A DNA stretch of 64,000 bases, from assembly GCF_001482405.1 (NCBI RefSeq), contig NZ_LPXO01000001.1, positions 310,001 to 374,000 on the forward strand, written 5' to 3'. Of the stretch, positions 49,159 to 57,848 are shown one piece after another. Under the pieces are notes generated by a model, which was not told the origin of the DNA, did no database searches, and saw only the letters and a list, made by a program, of their open reading frames with translations. Source of the DNA: Pseudoponticoccus marisrubri. Its GTDB lineage: Bacteria > Pseudomonadota > Alphaproteobacteria > Rhodobacterales > Rhodobacteraceae. Positions within the stretch are counted from its first letter, which is position 1. Each line of letters starts with the position of its first letter. A program made the position numbers and the translations under genes.

Positions 49159-50477
49159 ATCTCTGCCCCCTCGGCCAAAGCCCCCTGCAGCCGCGCCAGC
49201 TCCAGCGCGGCGCGGGCGGCCTTGTATTTCAGCTCGATCTCACGTTCGAGCGCAGCAGCATAGGTCTCGTAGACGCCGACCACGTCCATCACCTGGCGCT
49301 GACCGCCCTGGTATTGCTGCTGGAACAGGTCGAGATTGGTCTTGGCCTGCCGCGTCAGCCCCGCCGCCTCGGTGGCCTGCCGGCGATAGGCCGAAAGCTG
49401 GCTGGACTGGGTCTGCACCTTGCGCTCGGCCACCTCGCGCGCCTCGGCGACGCGGCGCTCGGCGCTGACCTTGGTGGCCTCGATCGCCTCGAACTCGGCC
49501 ATGGTGCCCAGCGAGAACAGCGTGTCGGTGGTCACGTCCAGCGAGGCGGTGGGCTGCGAGGTGCCGCCAGAGGCGCCCACCGACAGGCCCGGCAGGTGCT
49601 GGGCCCGCGCGATGCGCGCCTCGGCGATGGTGCGTTCATACTCGGCCCGCGCGCGCAGCACGCCCAGCGCCTCGCCCGGGGGGGTATCGGTCAGCCCGCC
49701 CAGCCCGGACACGCCGTCCAGCGGGCGGCCGGCCATGGCGGCCAGCTCGGCCAGCGCGGTGGTGGTGGTCTCGCGCGCCTCCAGCCGGTCGGCGCGCATC
49801 TGGGCCAGCTTCTGCTGCAGGATGTTGAGGTCCGAGCGGTCCGAGACGCCCCCCGCAACCCGCTGCTGCATGACCCATTCGAAATGCGTCATGTCCTCGA
49901 TCGCGCCGGCCAGGTGGGCGGCGAATTCCCGGTTCTCTTCCGCCGTCACGTACAGCGACAGCGCGTCGAACACGCGGGTATTGCCGTCCTCGACCAGCGC
50001 GACGGCGGCAAACTCCACGTCGGCCTTGGCCAGGTCGCGCTCCGCCTTCTTGCGGCCATTGTCGAAGATCACCTGGTTGATCACCAGGTCGGCCACGAAA
50101 TCGCCCAGCGAGGTCAGCGAAATGCTAGGCCCGATCCGCGGCATCCAGTTGTTGCGCGCGGCCTCGGCGCGCAGCTGTGCCACGCGCAGCTCGGCGGCCG
50201 CGACACGTGCATCCGAGGCGATCACCGCTGCGGCGACCTGCGCATAGGGCGTGCCCGGCTCGATCACCGAGGGGCGGATCTGCAGGGCGTGGATGATGGG
50301 GGAGGCATCGGCGGAGCGGATCACGGCGGGCTCGGCCGCCGCGCGCTGCCCCTCGGCCACGACGACGGGATCGGCGCCGCGAAACCGCGACACCGTCCCC
50401 TCGGCGAATGTCTTCAAACAGCCGGGCAGCACCGTCAGCGCGACGATCAGGCCCAGGCTCTGCCTGCCAATGCTCAT
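49155..50477 (-). CDS. TolC-family outer membrane lipoprotein of type I secretion
   Basis: 440 aa. Signal peptide with lipobox-like VLPGC (Cys20), then long alpha-helical segments with the TolC-type repeats (for example ASDARVAAAELRVAQLRAEA; PRIGPSISLTSLGDF; VIASDARV), and a C-terminal helix pair. It forms the outer-membrane and periplasmic duct for the adhesin. It lies between the adhesin gene and the exporter gene, overlapping the latter by 4 bp. A strong hairpin without a T-run (50517-50546) separates it from the adhesin gene. Confidence 0.9.
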   Translation of the reverse strand: MSIGRQSLGLIVALTVLPGCLKTFAEGTVSRFRGADPVVVAEGQRAAAEPAVIRSADASPIIHALQIRPSVIEPGTPYAQVAAAVIASDARVAAAELRVAQLRAEAARNNWMPRIGPSISLTSLGDFVADLVINQVIFDNGRKKAERDLAKADVEFAAVALVEDGNTRVFDALSLYVTAEENREFAAHLAGAIEDMTHFEWVMQQRVAGGVSDRSDLNILQQKLAQMRADRLEARETTTTALAELAAMAGRPLDGVSGLGGLTDTPPGEALGVLRARAEYERTIAEARIARAQHLPGLSVGASGGTSQPTASLDVTTDTLFSLGTMAEFEAIEATKVSAERRVAEAREVAERKVQTQSSQLSAYRRQATEAAGLTRQAKTNLDLFQQQYQGGQRQVMDVVGVYETYAAALEREIELKYKAARAALELARLQGALAEGAEI

Positions 50478-50516
50478 TCGTGCCCCCGTCTCGGCGCGAT
50501 TATCGTTGTATCGGGA

Positions 50517-50546
50517 TCCGGGGCCCGGTTCGGCCGGGCCTCCGGA
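50517..50546 (-). promoter_or_regulatory. Strong intercistronic hairpin between adhesin and secretion genes
   Basis: A 7-bp stem GGCCCGG / CCGGGCC with loop of five and an outer 5-bp stem TCCGG / CCGGA (one unpaired base). No T-run follows on the minus strand, so it is more likely a partial terminator or mRNA stabiliser that sets the ratio of adhesin to exporter. Confidence 0.55.
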
Positions 50547-50562
50547 CGTGGTATCCGCGGTC

Positions 50563-53500
50563 TCAGACCACCCCGGTCGAGACGTTGGTGATGTCGTCCT
50601 CGATCAGGATCGTGGCATCGCCCAGCGAGAAGCTATTGTAGCCGGTGCCATCCTCGCCGGTGACGCTGCCATTGGCGGTCGCCCCGGTGATGGTGACGCT
50701 GTCATCGCTGCCGCCCTCGACCACCAGCGTGTCGCTGGTCTGCGACAGCGCGAGGATCTGGTCCTCGGTGATGGTCAGGTGGCTGTCCTCGGCGAATTGC
50801 AGGTCGATCGTCTCGACCTGGAAGGCCGACAGCGACCCGGCCAGCTCGTCGGTCATCGCCACTTCCGAGGTGCGGGTGTCGTCGACCACCAGATAGGTGC
50901 CCGATGTGTTGCCCGCCGCATCCGTGCCGCTGACCACCAGGTGCGAGCCGTCGGGCACGACCTCGGTGAAGGCGAAGGAGGTCTCGTTCAGCACCGGGAT
51001 CTCGACGGCGGAATTGCCCACCGGGTCGATCTCGGCATCCGAGACCACATGGCCGATGGCCACCGCGTCGTCGGTCGTCTCGATCGAGATGCCGCGCAGA
51101 CCGGTATGGTCGCGGGTGTAGCTCTCGACATCAGGCGAGTCCGGCACGTCGGTGTCGATCGAGATCGTGTCGCTGATCGAGCGGGTGTTGCCGGCCGCAT
51201 CGGTCGCGTCGACCTGCACCGGCGCCTCGAGCGTGCCCTCGGGGATCGATTCCGGCGGAATGTCCGCGCTCCAGCTGCCATCGGCCTCGACACTCGCCAC
51301 ATGCGCCACGCCGCCCACGGTCACCACGACCTCGGAGCCGGGCTCGACCACGCCGGTGAGCGAGATGCCCTGCAGCGCCTCGATCGCGTTGACCACGTCA
51401 TCGGCGGTGACCGGATCGGCCGACATGGCCAGCCGGTTGACCTCGGTATCGACGGCAAAGCTCACCGTGGCGTCGGCCGTGTTGCCCGCCGCGTCAGTGG
51501 TCGTCACCTGTGCCTCGGTCGGGTACTCGCCCGCCGCGATGGCGCTGGCCGGGAAGTCGACCGACCAGTTGCCCTCGGGATCCACGCCGGCGGCGATCGT
51601 CTGGCCGGCGAAGGTCACCGCGACCGAACCGCCCGGCTCGGTGGTGCCCGACAGGGTGAAGCCGTCCGACGCCTCGTCGGCATTGATGATGTTGTCACCT
51701 TCCACAGGGTCGGTGGAGGTGGCGAAGTTCAGCACCTCGGTGTCGAAGTTCAGCGTGTCGGTCCGGGTCAGCGTGTTGCCCGCGCTGTCGGTGATCGTCG
51801 CCGTGATGTCCGCGGTATAGGTGCCTGCCGCCAGCTCACCGGCCGCGAAGGGCGCGGTCCAGATGCCGTTGGCCGCGGTCTCGACCGTGTGGGTGACGCC
51901 GTTCATCGTGACATCGACCATCTGGCCGGGGTTGGAGGTGCCGCGCAGGATCACCCCGTCCGAGGCCTCGGCCGCGTTCACCATGTCGTCGCCCTCGACC
52001 GGCTCGGGGCTGATGGTCAGCATCCCGGCATCGGTGTCAAAGCGCACGTCCTGGGTGATCGTGTCGGTATTGCCGGCCGGGTCGGTGGCCGTGGCGGTCA
52101 GGGTCACGGTGCGCTCGCCATCGGGCAGCTGTGCCGGGGCGAAGCTTGCCGTCCAGCTGCCATCGGCGGCGACCAGCGCCTCGACCTGCTCGCCATCGAG
52201 ATCCAGTGTCACCGTGCCGCCCGGCTCGGTCGTGCCGGTCAGGGTCAGGCCAGCGGCGGCTTCCTCGGCATTGACCACCGCGTCGGCCCCGCCCGGGGTC
52301 GCGGTGACGGCGAAGTCGCGCACCAGCGTGTCCACGTCCAGGGTTCCGGTCGCGGTGGCGGTGTTGCCGGCCGCATCCGTGGCAGTGGCGGTGACGTCCA
52401 GCACGCGCTCGCCCTCGGGGATGTCGAAGGCGGCGAAATCGGCGCTCCAGCTGCCATCGGACGCGACCGAGGCGCTGCGGGTGAGCGCGCCCAGCGTGAC
52501 CTCGACCGTGGCGCCCGGTTCAGCCGCGCCGGTCAGCGTCACGCCATCGGCATGCTCGACCGCGTTGACCACGCCGTCGCCTTCCACGTCATCGGTATCG
52601 ACGCTGACCGAGGTCAGGGTGTCGATGGCGATGGTGCCGGTGGCGGTGGCAAGGTTGCCGGCCGCGTCCGTCGAGGTGGCGGTCACCGACAGGCTGCGCT
52701 CGCCTTCCGGCACGGTTCCGGCGGGGATGGTCACCTGCCAGGTGCCGCTGTCCGAGACGGTGGCGGACAGGGTGGTGCCGGCCACGGTGACCTCGACCGC
52801 GGCGCCGGGATTGCCCTCGCCCGTCAGGACCACGCCATCGGCGCGTTCCGCCGCGTTGACGGTGCCATCACCCTCCACCGTGTCGTCTTTAAGCGTGATC
52901 GCGTTCAGCGTATCGATCGCGATGCTGCCGGAGGTGGTGGCCACGTTGCCGGCCGCGTCCGTCGCGGTGACCACGGCCTCGGCCGAGGTCTCGCCCTCGG
53001 GCAGGCGGCCCGCCGGGATCGCGACCGACCATGCGCCGTCGGTGCCGGCGGTGGTGGTCAGGGTCTCGCCCGCCACGGCGACCGAGATCGCGGCGCCGGC
53101 CTCGGCCGTGCCGGTCAGGGTCACGCTGCCGGCCTGTTCTGCGGCATTGACCACGCCGTCGCCGGCCACGCTGGCCGTGTCCACGGTCACGCCGGTCACG
53201 GTGTCGATATCCACGTTGCCCGTGGTGCCGGCGGTGTTGCCCGCGGCGTCGGTCGCGGTGACCTCGACATCGAGGCTGGTCTCGCCCTCGGGGATGTCGG
53301 CGGCCGGAAGCGCGACGCTCCAGCTGCCGTCGCCCGAGACGGTGGTGGAGAGCACCTGCCCTGCCACGGCGACCGAGATCGCCGCGCCGGGCTCACCGGT
53401 GCCGGTCAACGCCAGACCGTCCGCACGGTCGGCGGCGTTGATGACGGAGCCCGTTTCGTCCAGCGTCACGCTGGTCACGGTGTCGATATCCACGCTGCCC

Positions 53501-55761
53501 GTGGTGCCGGCGGTGTTGCCTGCCGCGTCGGTCGCGGTGACCTCGACATCGAGGCTGGTCTCGCCCTCGGGGATATCGGCGGCCGGAAGCGCGACGCTCC
53601 AGCTGCCGTCGCCCGAGACGGTGGTGGAGAGCACCTGCCCCGCCACGGCGACCGAGATCGCCGCGCCGGGCTCACCGGTGCCGGTCAGCGCCAGACCGTC
53701 CGCACGGTCGGCCGCGTTTATGACGGAGCCCATGTCGTCCAGCGTCACGCCGGTCACGGTGTCGACCGGGATCTCGCCCGAGGTGCTGGCCGTGTTGCCG
53801 TAGGCATCGGTCGCGACCGCGCTGACCGTGACGGTTGTCTCGCCCTCAGGCAGGGTGCCGGCGGGGAGCGTCACGCTCCAGCTGCCATCGGTTTCGGCCG
53901 TGGTGTCCAGCGTCGCGCCGGCCACGGTGACAGTGACCGAGGCGCCGGGCTCGGCCGTGCCGGTCAGCGACACGCTGCCGTCACGCTCGGTCGCGTTGAT
54001 GATGCCGTCGCCGCCCACCGTGTCGGTGTCGATGGTGACCGACGTCTCGGTGTCGATGGTGAAATCATGCGTCAGCGCGCTGGCATTGCCCGCCCCGTCG
54101 GTCGAGGTGACACTCGCCGTGACATCGCGCGTGCCGCCCGTCAGGGTGCCGCCCTCGAAGGTGACCGACCAGCTGCCATCCTCGGCGGTGGTGGCGCTGC
54201 GGCTGGTGCCGTCAACCACGACCTCGACGGTCGCGCCGGGCTGGCTGGTGCCGGTGAAGGTCACGCCCGCGTCGATCTCGTCGCCACCGATCACGTCATC
54301 GCCGGTCAGCGGCGTGTTGGTCAGCGCCACCTCGTTCACGGTGTCGATGCGGATCGCGCTTTGGGTCGCGCTGGGATTGCCCGCCGCGTCCACGGTCGAG
54401 GCGGTGACGGTCGTGTCATACTCGCCGCCCGAGAAATCGCCCGAGGTCACGTCGACCGACCAGTTGCCATCGGCACCGGTCACGACCTCGCGGGTCAGGT
54501 CCTCGAACACCACGGTGACCACGGCGCCCGGGGCCGAGCTGCCGGTGATCTGGAACCCGGCATCGGCATCGTCGCCGTTCACGAGGTCATCCGAGGTGAC
54601 CGGGTCGATGCTGATCGGGTTCGGCACGGTGTCGATCTCGACCGCGTCGGTGATCGTGCCGGTATTACCGAAATCATCGGTGGCCGAGATGGTCACGTCC
54701 TGCGTGTACTCGCCACCCGGCAGCACGGTATCGTCGAAGGTGAAGCTCCAACTGCCATCCTCGCCGGCCGTGTCGGTCTGGCTGTGCTCGTCGATGGTGA
54801 CGGTCACGGTGGCGCCCGGCTCGGTCACGCCCACGATGGTGACCCCGTCGGTGTGATCCTCGGCGTTGAAGACATCGCCCTGCGAGACGGTGCCGTCCGT
54901 GGTCTCGACCACCGGCGGGGTGGTGTCGATCTCGTAGCTGGGCCCGTCCAGCTCGGTCTCGGTCCCGTCGGGATCGGTGACCGTCACGTCGATATCGTCA
55001 TAAGTGCCGTCATCGGGGAAGGTGTCGCCCTCGAAGACCACTTCCCAGGTGCCGTCCTCGTCCGCGGTGCCGGTGACGGTCTCGTCGCCGATCACCACCT
55101 CGACCTCGGAGTCGGGGTTGGCCGTGCCGGTGACCGTCACGGAGGGATCGTCGCCGCCGACCTGCACGTTGTCATCGGGGTTGTCGACGGTGGGCGGATT
55201 CCAGGTGGAGCCGCCGCCATTGCCGTCGCCGCCGCCGCCCAGCAGCGCCGCGGCACCCAGCCCGGCCGCGCCCAGCCCGGCCGCGCCTAACAGGCCCGGG
55301 GCCGCGCCCAGCAGGCCGGTGGCCAGCATGCTGACCTCTTCCTCTTCGCCGGTATAGGGCATCTCGGCGACGACGGTCGGCTCCTGCACGAAGATCAGGT
55401 CGTCCGAGGGGCTCCACTTGCCCCAGGTCTCGGTCGGGCCGTATTGCGCGAAGAGCGCGCCGGCGCTGGGATCGACGAAGCTGACCTCGTTCAGGATCCC
55501 GTCCGAGCTGAGGAAAAGCCGGTTGGCATCGGCGCCGTCAGGGCCGAAATAGCCCTCCAGCACCACCACGCGCCCGTCGGCCAGCGTGATCAGCAGGTCA
55601 TCGCCCGCACGGTCATAGCCGCGCAGGTCGAGTTGCCGGATGTTCAGGGAAATGTCGTTGCCCGCGCCTGCCGGGATGAGAAAGGACTCATCCGGACCGC
55701 CCACGGAACCATGCTGGACCGTACCCGCACGGGTACGGATCACGAAATCGATCGCGTTCAT
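50563..55761 (-). CDS. Giant Ig-like repeat adhesin, BapA type, type I secreted
   Basis: 1732 aa, very acidic. Residues 1-130 form a BapA prefix-like domain (IDFVIRTRAGTVQHGSV; DLRGYDRAGDDLLITLADGRVVVLEGYF), followed by an Ala/Gly/Leu linker with repeated GAAG units and a Gly/Asp stretch. I count 14 bacterial Ig-like modules of about 93-105 residues, each ending with a form of TDAAGN...DT. The C-terminus (LTITEDQILAL; DTLVVEGGSDDSV; ending DDITNVSTGVV) resembles C-terminal secretion signals of such adhesins. No N-terminal signal peptide, in keeping with type I export by the next three genes. Two neighbouring modules are almost identical in DNA. Predicted cell-surface or biofilm adhesin. Confidence 0.92.
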   Translation of the reverse strand: MNAIDFVIRTRAGTVQHGSVGGPDESFLIPAGAGNDISLNIRQLDLRGYDRAGDDLLITLADGRVVVLEGYFGPDGADANRLFLSSDGILNEVSFVDPSAGALFAQYGPTETWGKWSPSDDLIFVQEPTVVAEMPYTGEEEEVSMLATGLLGAAPGLLGAAGLGAAGLGAAALLGGGGDGNGGGSTWNPPTVDNPDDNVQVGGDDPSVTVTGTANPDSEVEVVIGDETVTGTADEDGTWEVVFEGDTFPDDGTYDDIDVTVTDPDGTETELDGPSYEIDTTPPVVETTDGTVSQGDVFNAEDHTDGVTIVGVTEPGATVTVTIDEHSQTDTAGEDGSWSFTFDDTVLPGGEYTQDVTISATDDFGNTGTITDAVEIDTVPNPISIDPVTSDDLVNGDDADAGFQITGSSAPGAVVTVVFEDLTREVVTGADGNWSVDVTSGDFSGGEYDTTVTASTVDAAGNPSATQSAIRIDTVNEVALTNTPLTGDDVIGGDEIDAGVTFTGTSQPGATVEVVVDGTSRSATTAEDGSWSVTFEGGTLTGGTRDVTASVTSTDGAGNASALTHDFTIDTETSVTIDTDTVGGDGIINATERDGSVSLTGTAEPGASVTVTVAGATLDTTAETDGSWSVTLPAGTLPEGETTVTVSAVATDAYGNTASTSGEIPVDTVTGVTLDDMGSVINAADRADGLALTGTGEPGAAISVAVAGQVLSTTVSGDGSWSVALPAADIPEGETSLDVEVTATDAAGNTAGTTGSVDIDTVTSVTLDETGSVINAADRADGLALTGTGEPGAAISVAVAGQVLSTTVSGDGSWSVALPAADIPEGETSLDVEVTATDAAGNTAGTTGNVDIDTVTGVTVDTASVAGDGVVNAAEQAGSVTLTGTAEAGAAISVAVAGETLTTTAGTDGAWSVAIPAGRLPEGETSAEAVVTATDAAGNVATTSGSIAIDTLNAITLKDDTVEGDGTVNAAERADGVVLTGEGNPGAAVEVTVAGTTLSATVSDSGTWQVTIPAGTVPEGERSLSVTATSTDAAGNLATATGTIAIDTLTSVSVDTDDVEGDGVVNAVEHADGVTLTGAAEPGATVEVTLGALTRSASVASDGSWSADFAAFDIPEGERVLDVTATATDAAGNTATATGTLDVDTLVRDFAVTATPGGADAVVNAEEAAAGLTLTGTTEPGGTVTLDLDGEQVEALVAADGSWTASFAPAQLPDGERTVTLTATATDPAGNTDTITQDVRFDTDAGMLTISPEPVEGDDMVNAAEASDGVILRGTSNPGQMVDVTMNGVTHTVETAANGIWTAPFAAGELAAGTYTADITATITDSAGNTLTRTDTLNFDTEVLNFATSTDPVEGDNIINADEASDGFTLSGTTEPGGSVAVTFAGQTIAAGVDPEGNWSVDFPASAIAAGEYPTEAQVTTTDAAGNTADATVSFAVDTEVNRLAMSADPVTADDVVNAIEALQGISLTGVVEPGSEVVVTVGGVAHVASVEADGSWSADIPPESIPEGTLEAPVQVDATDAAGNTRSISDTISIDTDVPDSPDVESYTRDHTGLRGISIETTDDAVAIGHVVSDAEIDPVGNSAVEIPVLNETSFAFTEVVPDGSHLVVSGTDAAGNTSGTYLVVDDTRTSEVAMTDELAGSLSAFQVETIDLQFAEDSHLTITEDQILALSQTSDTLVVEGGSDDSVTITGATANGSVTGEDGTGYNSFSLGDATILIEDDITNVSTGVV
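53189..53746. repeat. Two nearly identical 279-bp tandem repeats inside the adhesin gene
   Basis: Units 53189-53467 and 53468-53746 (93 codons each) differ at only about ten visible bases, while flanking modules are far more divergent. A recent duplication, unequal crossing-over or gene conversion within the coding sequence; reading frame is kept. Confidence 0.9.
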
Positions 55762-55959
55762 GATACCACCGCTCTACCTCTGGGGACGGCCGATTTTGTG
55801 CCTGTGGCCGTCTTGTTGTTCTTGCTCTGGATTAACGCATTTTAGCCAAATTCGCTACAATGTTTTTTTCCAAGCGCCGGGAATGCGGGGGGAATTTTGC
55901 AGCGCAATTGTCACATTCGGGGTCGATTGTGGCCAGAATGTGGCGAAACCCGGGCGAAA
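55762..55959. other. Leader/promoter region of adhesin operon
   Basis: 198 bp between the adhesin start and the end of the dehydrogenase gene. It is AT-richer than its surroundings, with a T7 run near 55862-55869 and a TAAAAT-like -10 on the minus strand near 55840. An inverted repeat CACATTC (55912-55918) / GAATGTG (55936-55942) with 17-base spacing may be an operator or the dehydrogenase gene's end hairpin. Confidence 0.4.
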
Positions 55960-57051
55960 TCAGAGCGTGACCGCCTGCCCCGTCAGCGCCGACTGCTGCG
56001 CGGCCAGGCCCATGCGCACCGACCAGTCGCCATCCGCAAGGGTGACCTCGCAGGATGTCCCATGACGTACCACGTCGAGGAACCTCTGGTGTTGGTAGAA
56101 CGTGGCCCCGTTGTGATCGCCTGCCGCGAGTATCTCGGCGTCGACCGGGATCTCGAGCACCTGCGGCCCCTTCGGACTGCGCGGGCTGAGCACCACCTGC
56201 GGCACCGGCGCAGGTCCGGCATGGGCGGGCCAGAACCGGCCCGGGCCAGGCACCATCGCCTCGATCTTGCCGGACGGACCGGTGGCCGAGAGCTCCTCCT
56301 GGTAGCGCGATCCCTCGGCATACATGCACAGCTCCAGCATGGCGCGGGCGCCGCTGGCGAACTCGACGATGACATAGGCGCTGTCCCAGATGTCGGGGCG
56401 CTCGCCGTCATAGAGCTCGTCGAGATGGTTCACCTCCTGCCCCGCGCTGGCCATCACGCGCACCGGGTCCGAGCGCAGGCAGAGCCGCATGAGGTCGAAG
56501 AAATGGCAGCATTTCTCGACCAGCGTGCCGCCCGTGTTGCGGTTGAACCGGTTCCAGTGGCCGATCTTGGGCAGGAAGGGAAAGCGGTGCTCGCGGATGC
56601 TGAGCATGCGCACGCCGCCGGTCGCTTCGTCCAGCCGGTCCAGAAAGGCCGCGATGGGCGGCATGTAGCGATATTCCATCGCCACCCAGATCGGCGCCGG
56701 GTAGTCGCGGGTCAGCGCGGCGATCCGCTCGGCATGCTGCGGCGCGGTATAGAGCGGTTTCTCCATCAGCACCGGCAGCGGCTGGCGCGCCGCCACCGCG
56801 TCGAGCTGCTCGACATGCAGGTGGTTCGGGCTGGCCACCAGAAGGCAGTCCAGATCGTCACGCGACAGAAGCGCGTCCAGATCATCACACAGCACCGCGC
56901 CCGGCGCCAGCACGTGCGACGCCGCCGCCATGGCCGCGTTCGGCTCGTAGATCGCGGCGACCTCGGCCCCGTCCAGCAGCGCGATGTTGCGCAGGTGCTC
57001 CTGCCCCATCATGCCGCAGCCGATCACGCCGTAGCGAATGTCCTGTGTCAT
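55960..57051 (-). CDS. Gfo/Idh/MocA family oxidoreductase
   Basis: 363-aa NAD(P)-dependent dehydrogenase. N-terminal Rossmann motif GVIGCGMMGQEHL, then the family's EKP motif (VLMEKPLYT) and the C-terminal substrate domain with GGTLVEKCCHFFDLMR, where Lys and His are likely catalytic. Acts on a cyclic polyol or sugar; substrate unknown. It lies 12 bp after the GntR regulator gene in the same direction and is divergent from the monooxygenase operon, suggesting one regulon. Confidence 0.9.
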   Translation of the reverse strand: MTQDIRYGVIGCGMMGQEHLRNIALLDGAEVAAIYEPNAAMAAASHVLAPGAVLCDDLDALLSRDDLDCLLVASPNHLHVEQLDAVAARQPLPVLMEKPLYTAPQHAERIAALTRDYPAPIWVAMEYRYMPPIAAFLDRLDEATGGVRMLSIREHRFPFLPKIGHWNRFNRNTGGTLVEKCCHFFDLMRLCLRSDPVRVMASAGQEVNHLDELYDGERPDIWDSAYVIVEFASGARAMLELCMYAEGSRYQEELSATGPSGKIEAMVPGPGRFWPAHAGPAPVPQVVLSPRSPKGPQVLEIPVDAEILAAGDHNGATFYQHQRFLDVVRHGTSCEVTLADGDWSVRMGLAAQQSALTGQAVTL

Positions 57052-57063
57052 GCCGCAAGGCCC

Positions 57064-57765
57064 CTATTTCAGTCGTGCCACGTAGGTGGCGACATCGGTG
57101 TCGATCCATCCGCGCGAGATCTCGGCCCGGGCGCCATCGCTGGCATGGCTGACCCGCGAGGCCAGCAGCGTGATCCGCCCCGGTTCGGGGCCGAAGGCGG
57201 GCGGCGCCCAGTCGGGCACCGGGCCGGTGCCCAGCCGGTCCTCGGCGCCCGAGATCCACAGGTTCAGCCGCTCGCGGTAGAACAGGTAGAGTGACTCGCG
57301 CAGGTCCTGCGGGGCCAGCCGCGCCGCATAGCTGCCATCCAGCCAGATCTCCTCGAGGATCGCGGGCGTGCCGTTCAGGCGGCGCAAGCGGCGGATCCGG
57401 TGCGCCTCGGACGAGGTGCCGAAGGGCTCCATCCCCTCGGGCTTGGGCAGCCGGTCGACCGAGAGCAGCTCGGCCGTGGGCAGCCCCCCGCCCTGCAACA
57501 GCTCGACCCGGAAGAAGGCATAGACCGATTCCACGTCGGCGCGCGCGCGGATGTAATTGCCCGACCCGTGCACCCGTTCCAGCAGCCCTTTCTCGGCCAG
57601 GTCCGCCAGCGCCTTGCGCAGCGTGCCGACCGAGATGTTGAGGCTGGCCGCATAGTCCCGCTCGGGCGGCAGGCGCGCGCCGTCCGCCAGCCGCCCGGCA
57701 TGGATCTCGCGGATCAGCATCTCGCTGATCTGGAGGTACAGCGGCAGGGCGTGGCGGTCCTTCAT
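57064..57765 (-). CDS. GntR-family regulator with UTRA domain (HutC type)
   Basis: 233 aa. N-terminal winged helix (PLYLQISEMLIREIHAGRLADGARLPPERDYAASLNISVGTLRKAL, about residues 8-60, read in pieces) followed by a UTRA ligand-binding domain (EEIWLDGSYAARLAP near residue 140). It likely senses the catabolic substrate or product and represses both its own operon and the divergent one; a palindromic site lies 16 bases ahead of its start. Confidence 0.9.
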   Translation of the reverse strand: MKDRHALPLYLQISEMLIREIHAGRLADGARLPPERDYAASLNISVGTLRKALADLAEKGLLERVHGSGNYIRARADVESVYAFFRVELLQGGGLPTAELLSVDRLPKPEGMEPFGTSSEAHRIRRLRRLNGTPAILEEIWLDGSYAARLAPQDLRESLYLFYRERLNLWISGAEDRLGTGPVPDWAPPAFGPEPGRITLLASRVSHASDGARAEISRGWIDTDVATYVARLK

Positions 57766-57780
57766 TCGGGCTCCGGAAAT

Positions 57781-57796
57781 TGATACAGTATTGATC
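57781..57796. promoter_or_regulatory. GntR operator candidate in the divergent promoter
   Basis: TGATACAGTATTGATC contains the perfect palindrome ATAC-A-GTAT, between the GntR start (57765) and the monooxygenase start (57849). Position and symmetry fit a HutC-type operator; binding is inferred. Confidence 0.45.
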
Positions 57797-57848
57797 TACT
57801 TGAAAGGGGCTGCTACGCAATAGAAAAGTTGCGTCGCGGAGACATCAA

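Noticed and set aside
51100-54900. Regularly spaced repeats that could suggest a CRISPR array
   Set aside because: Repeat units are about 280-310 bp, in frame, and encode Ig-like modules; no short repeat/spacer pattern or cas genes.
50251-55290. Long plus-strand frame antisense to the adhesin gene
   Set aside because: Its apparent repeats mirror the adhesin modules on the other strand; the sense strand has recognisable Ig-like modules and a proper neighbourhood.
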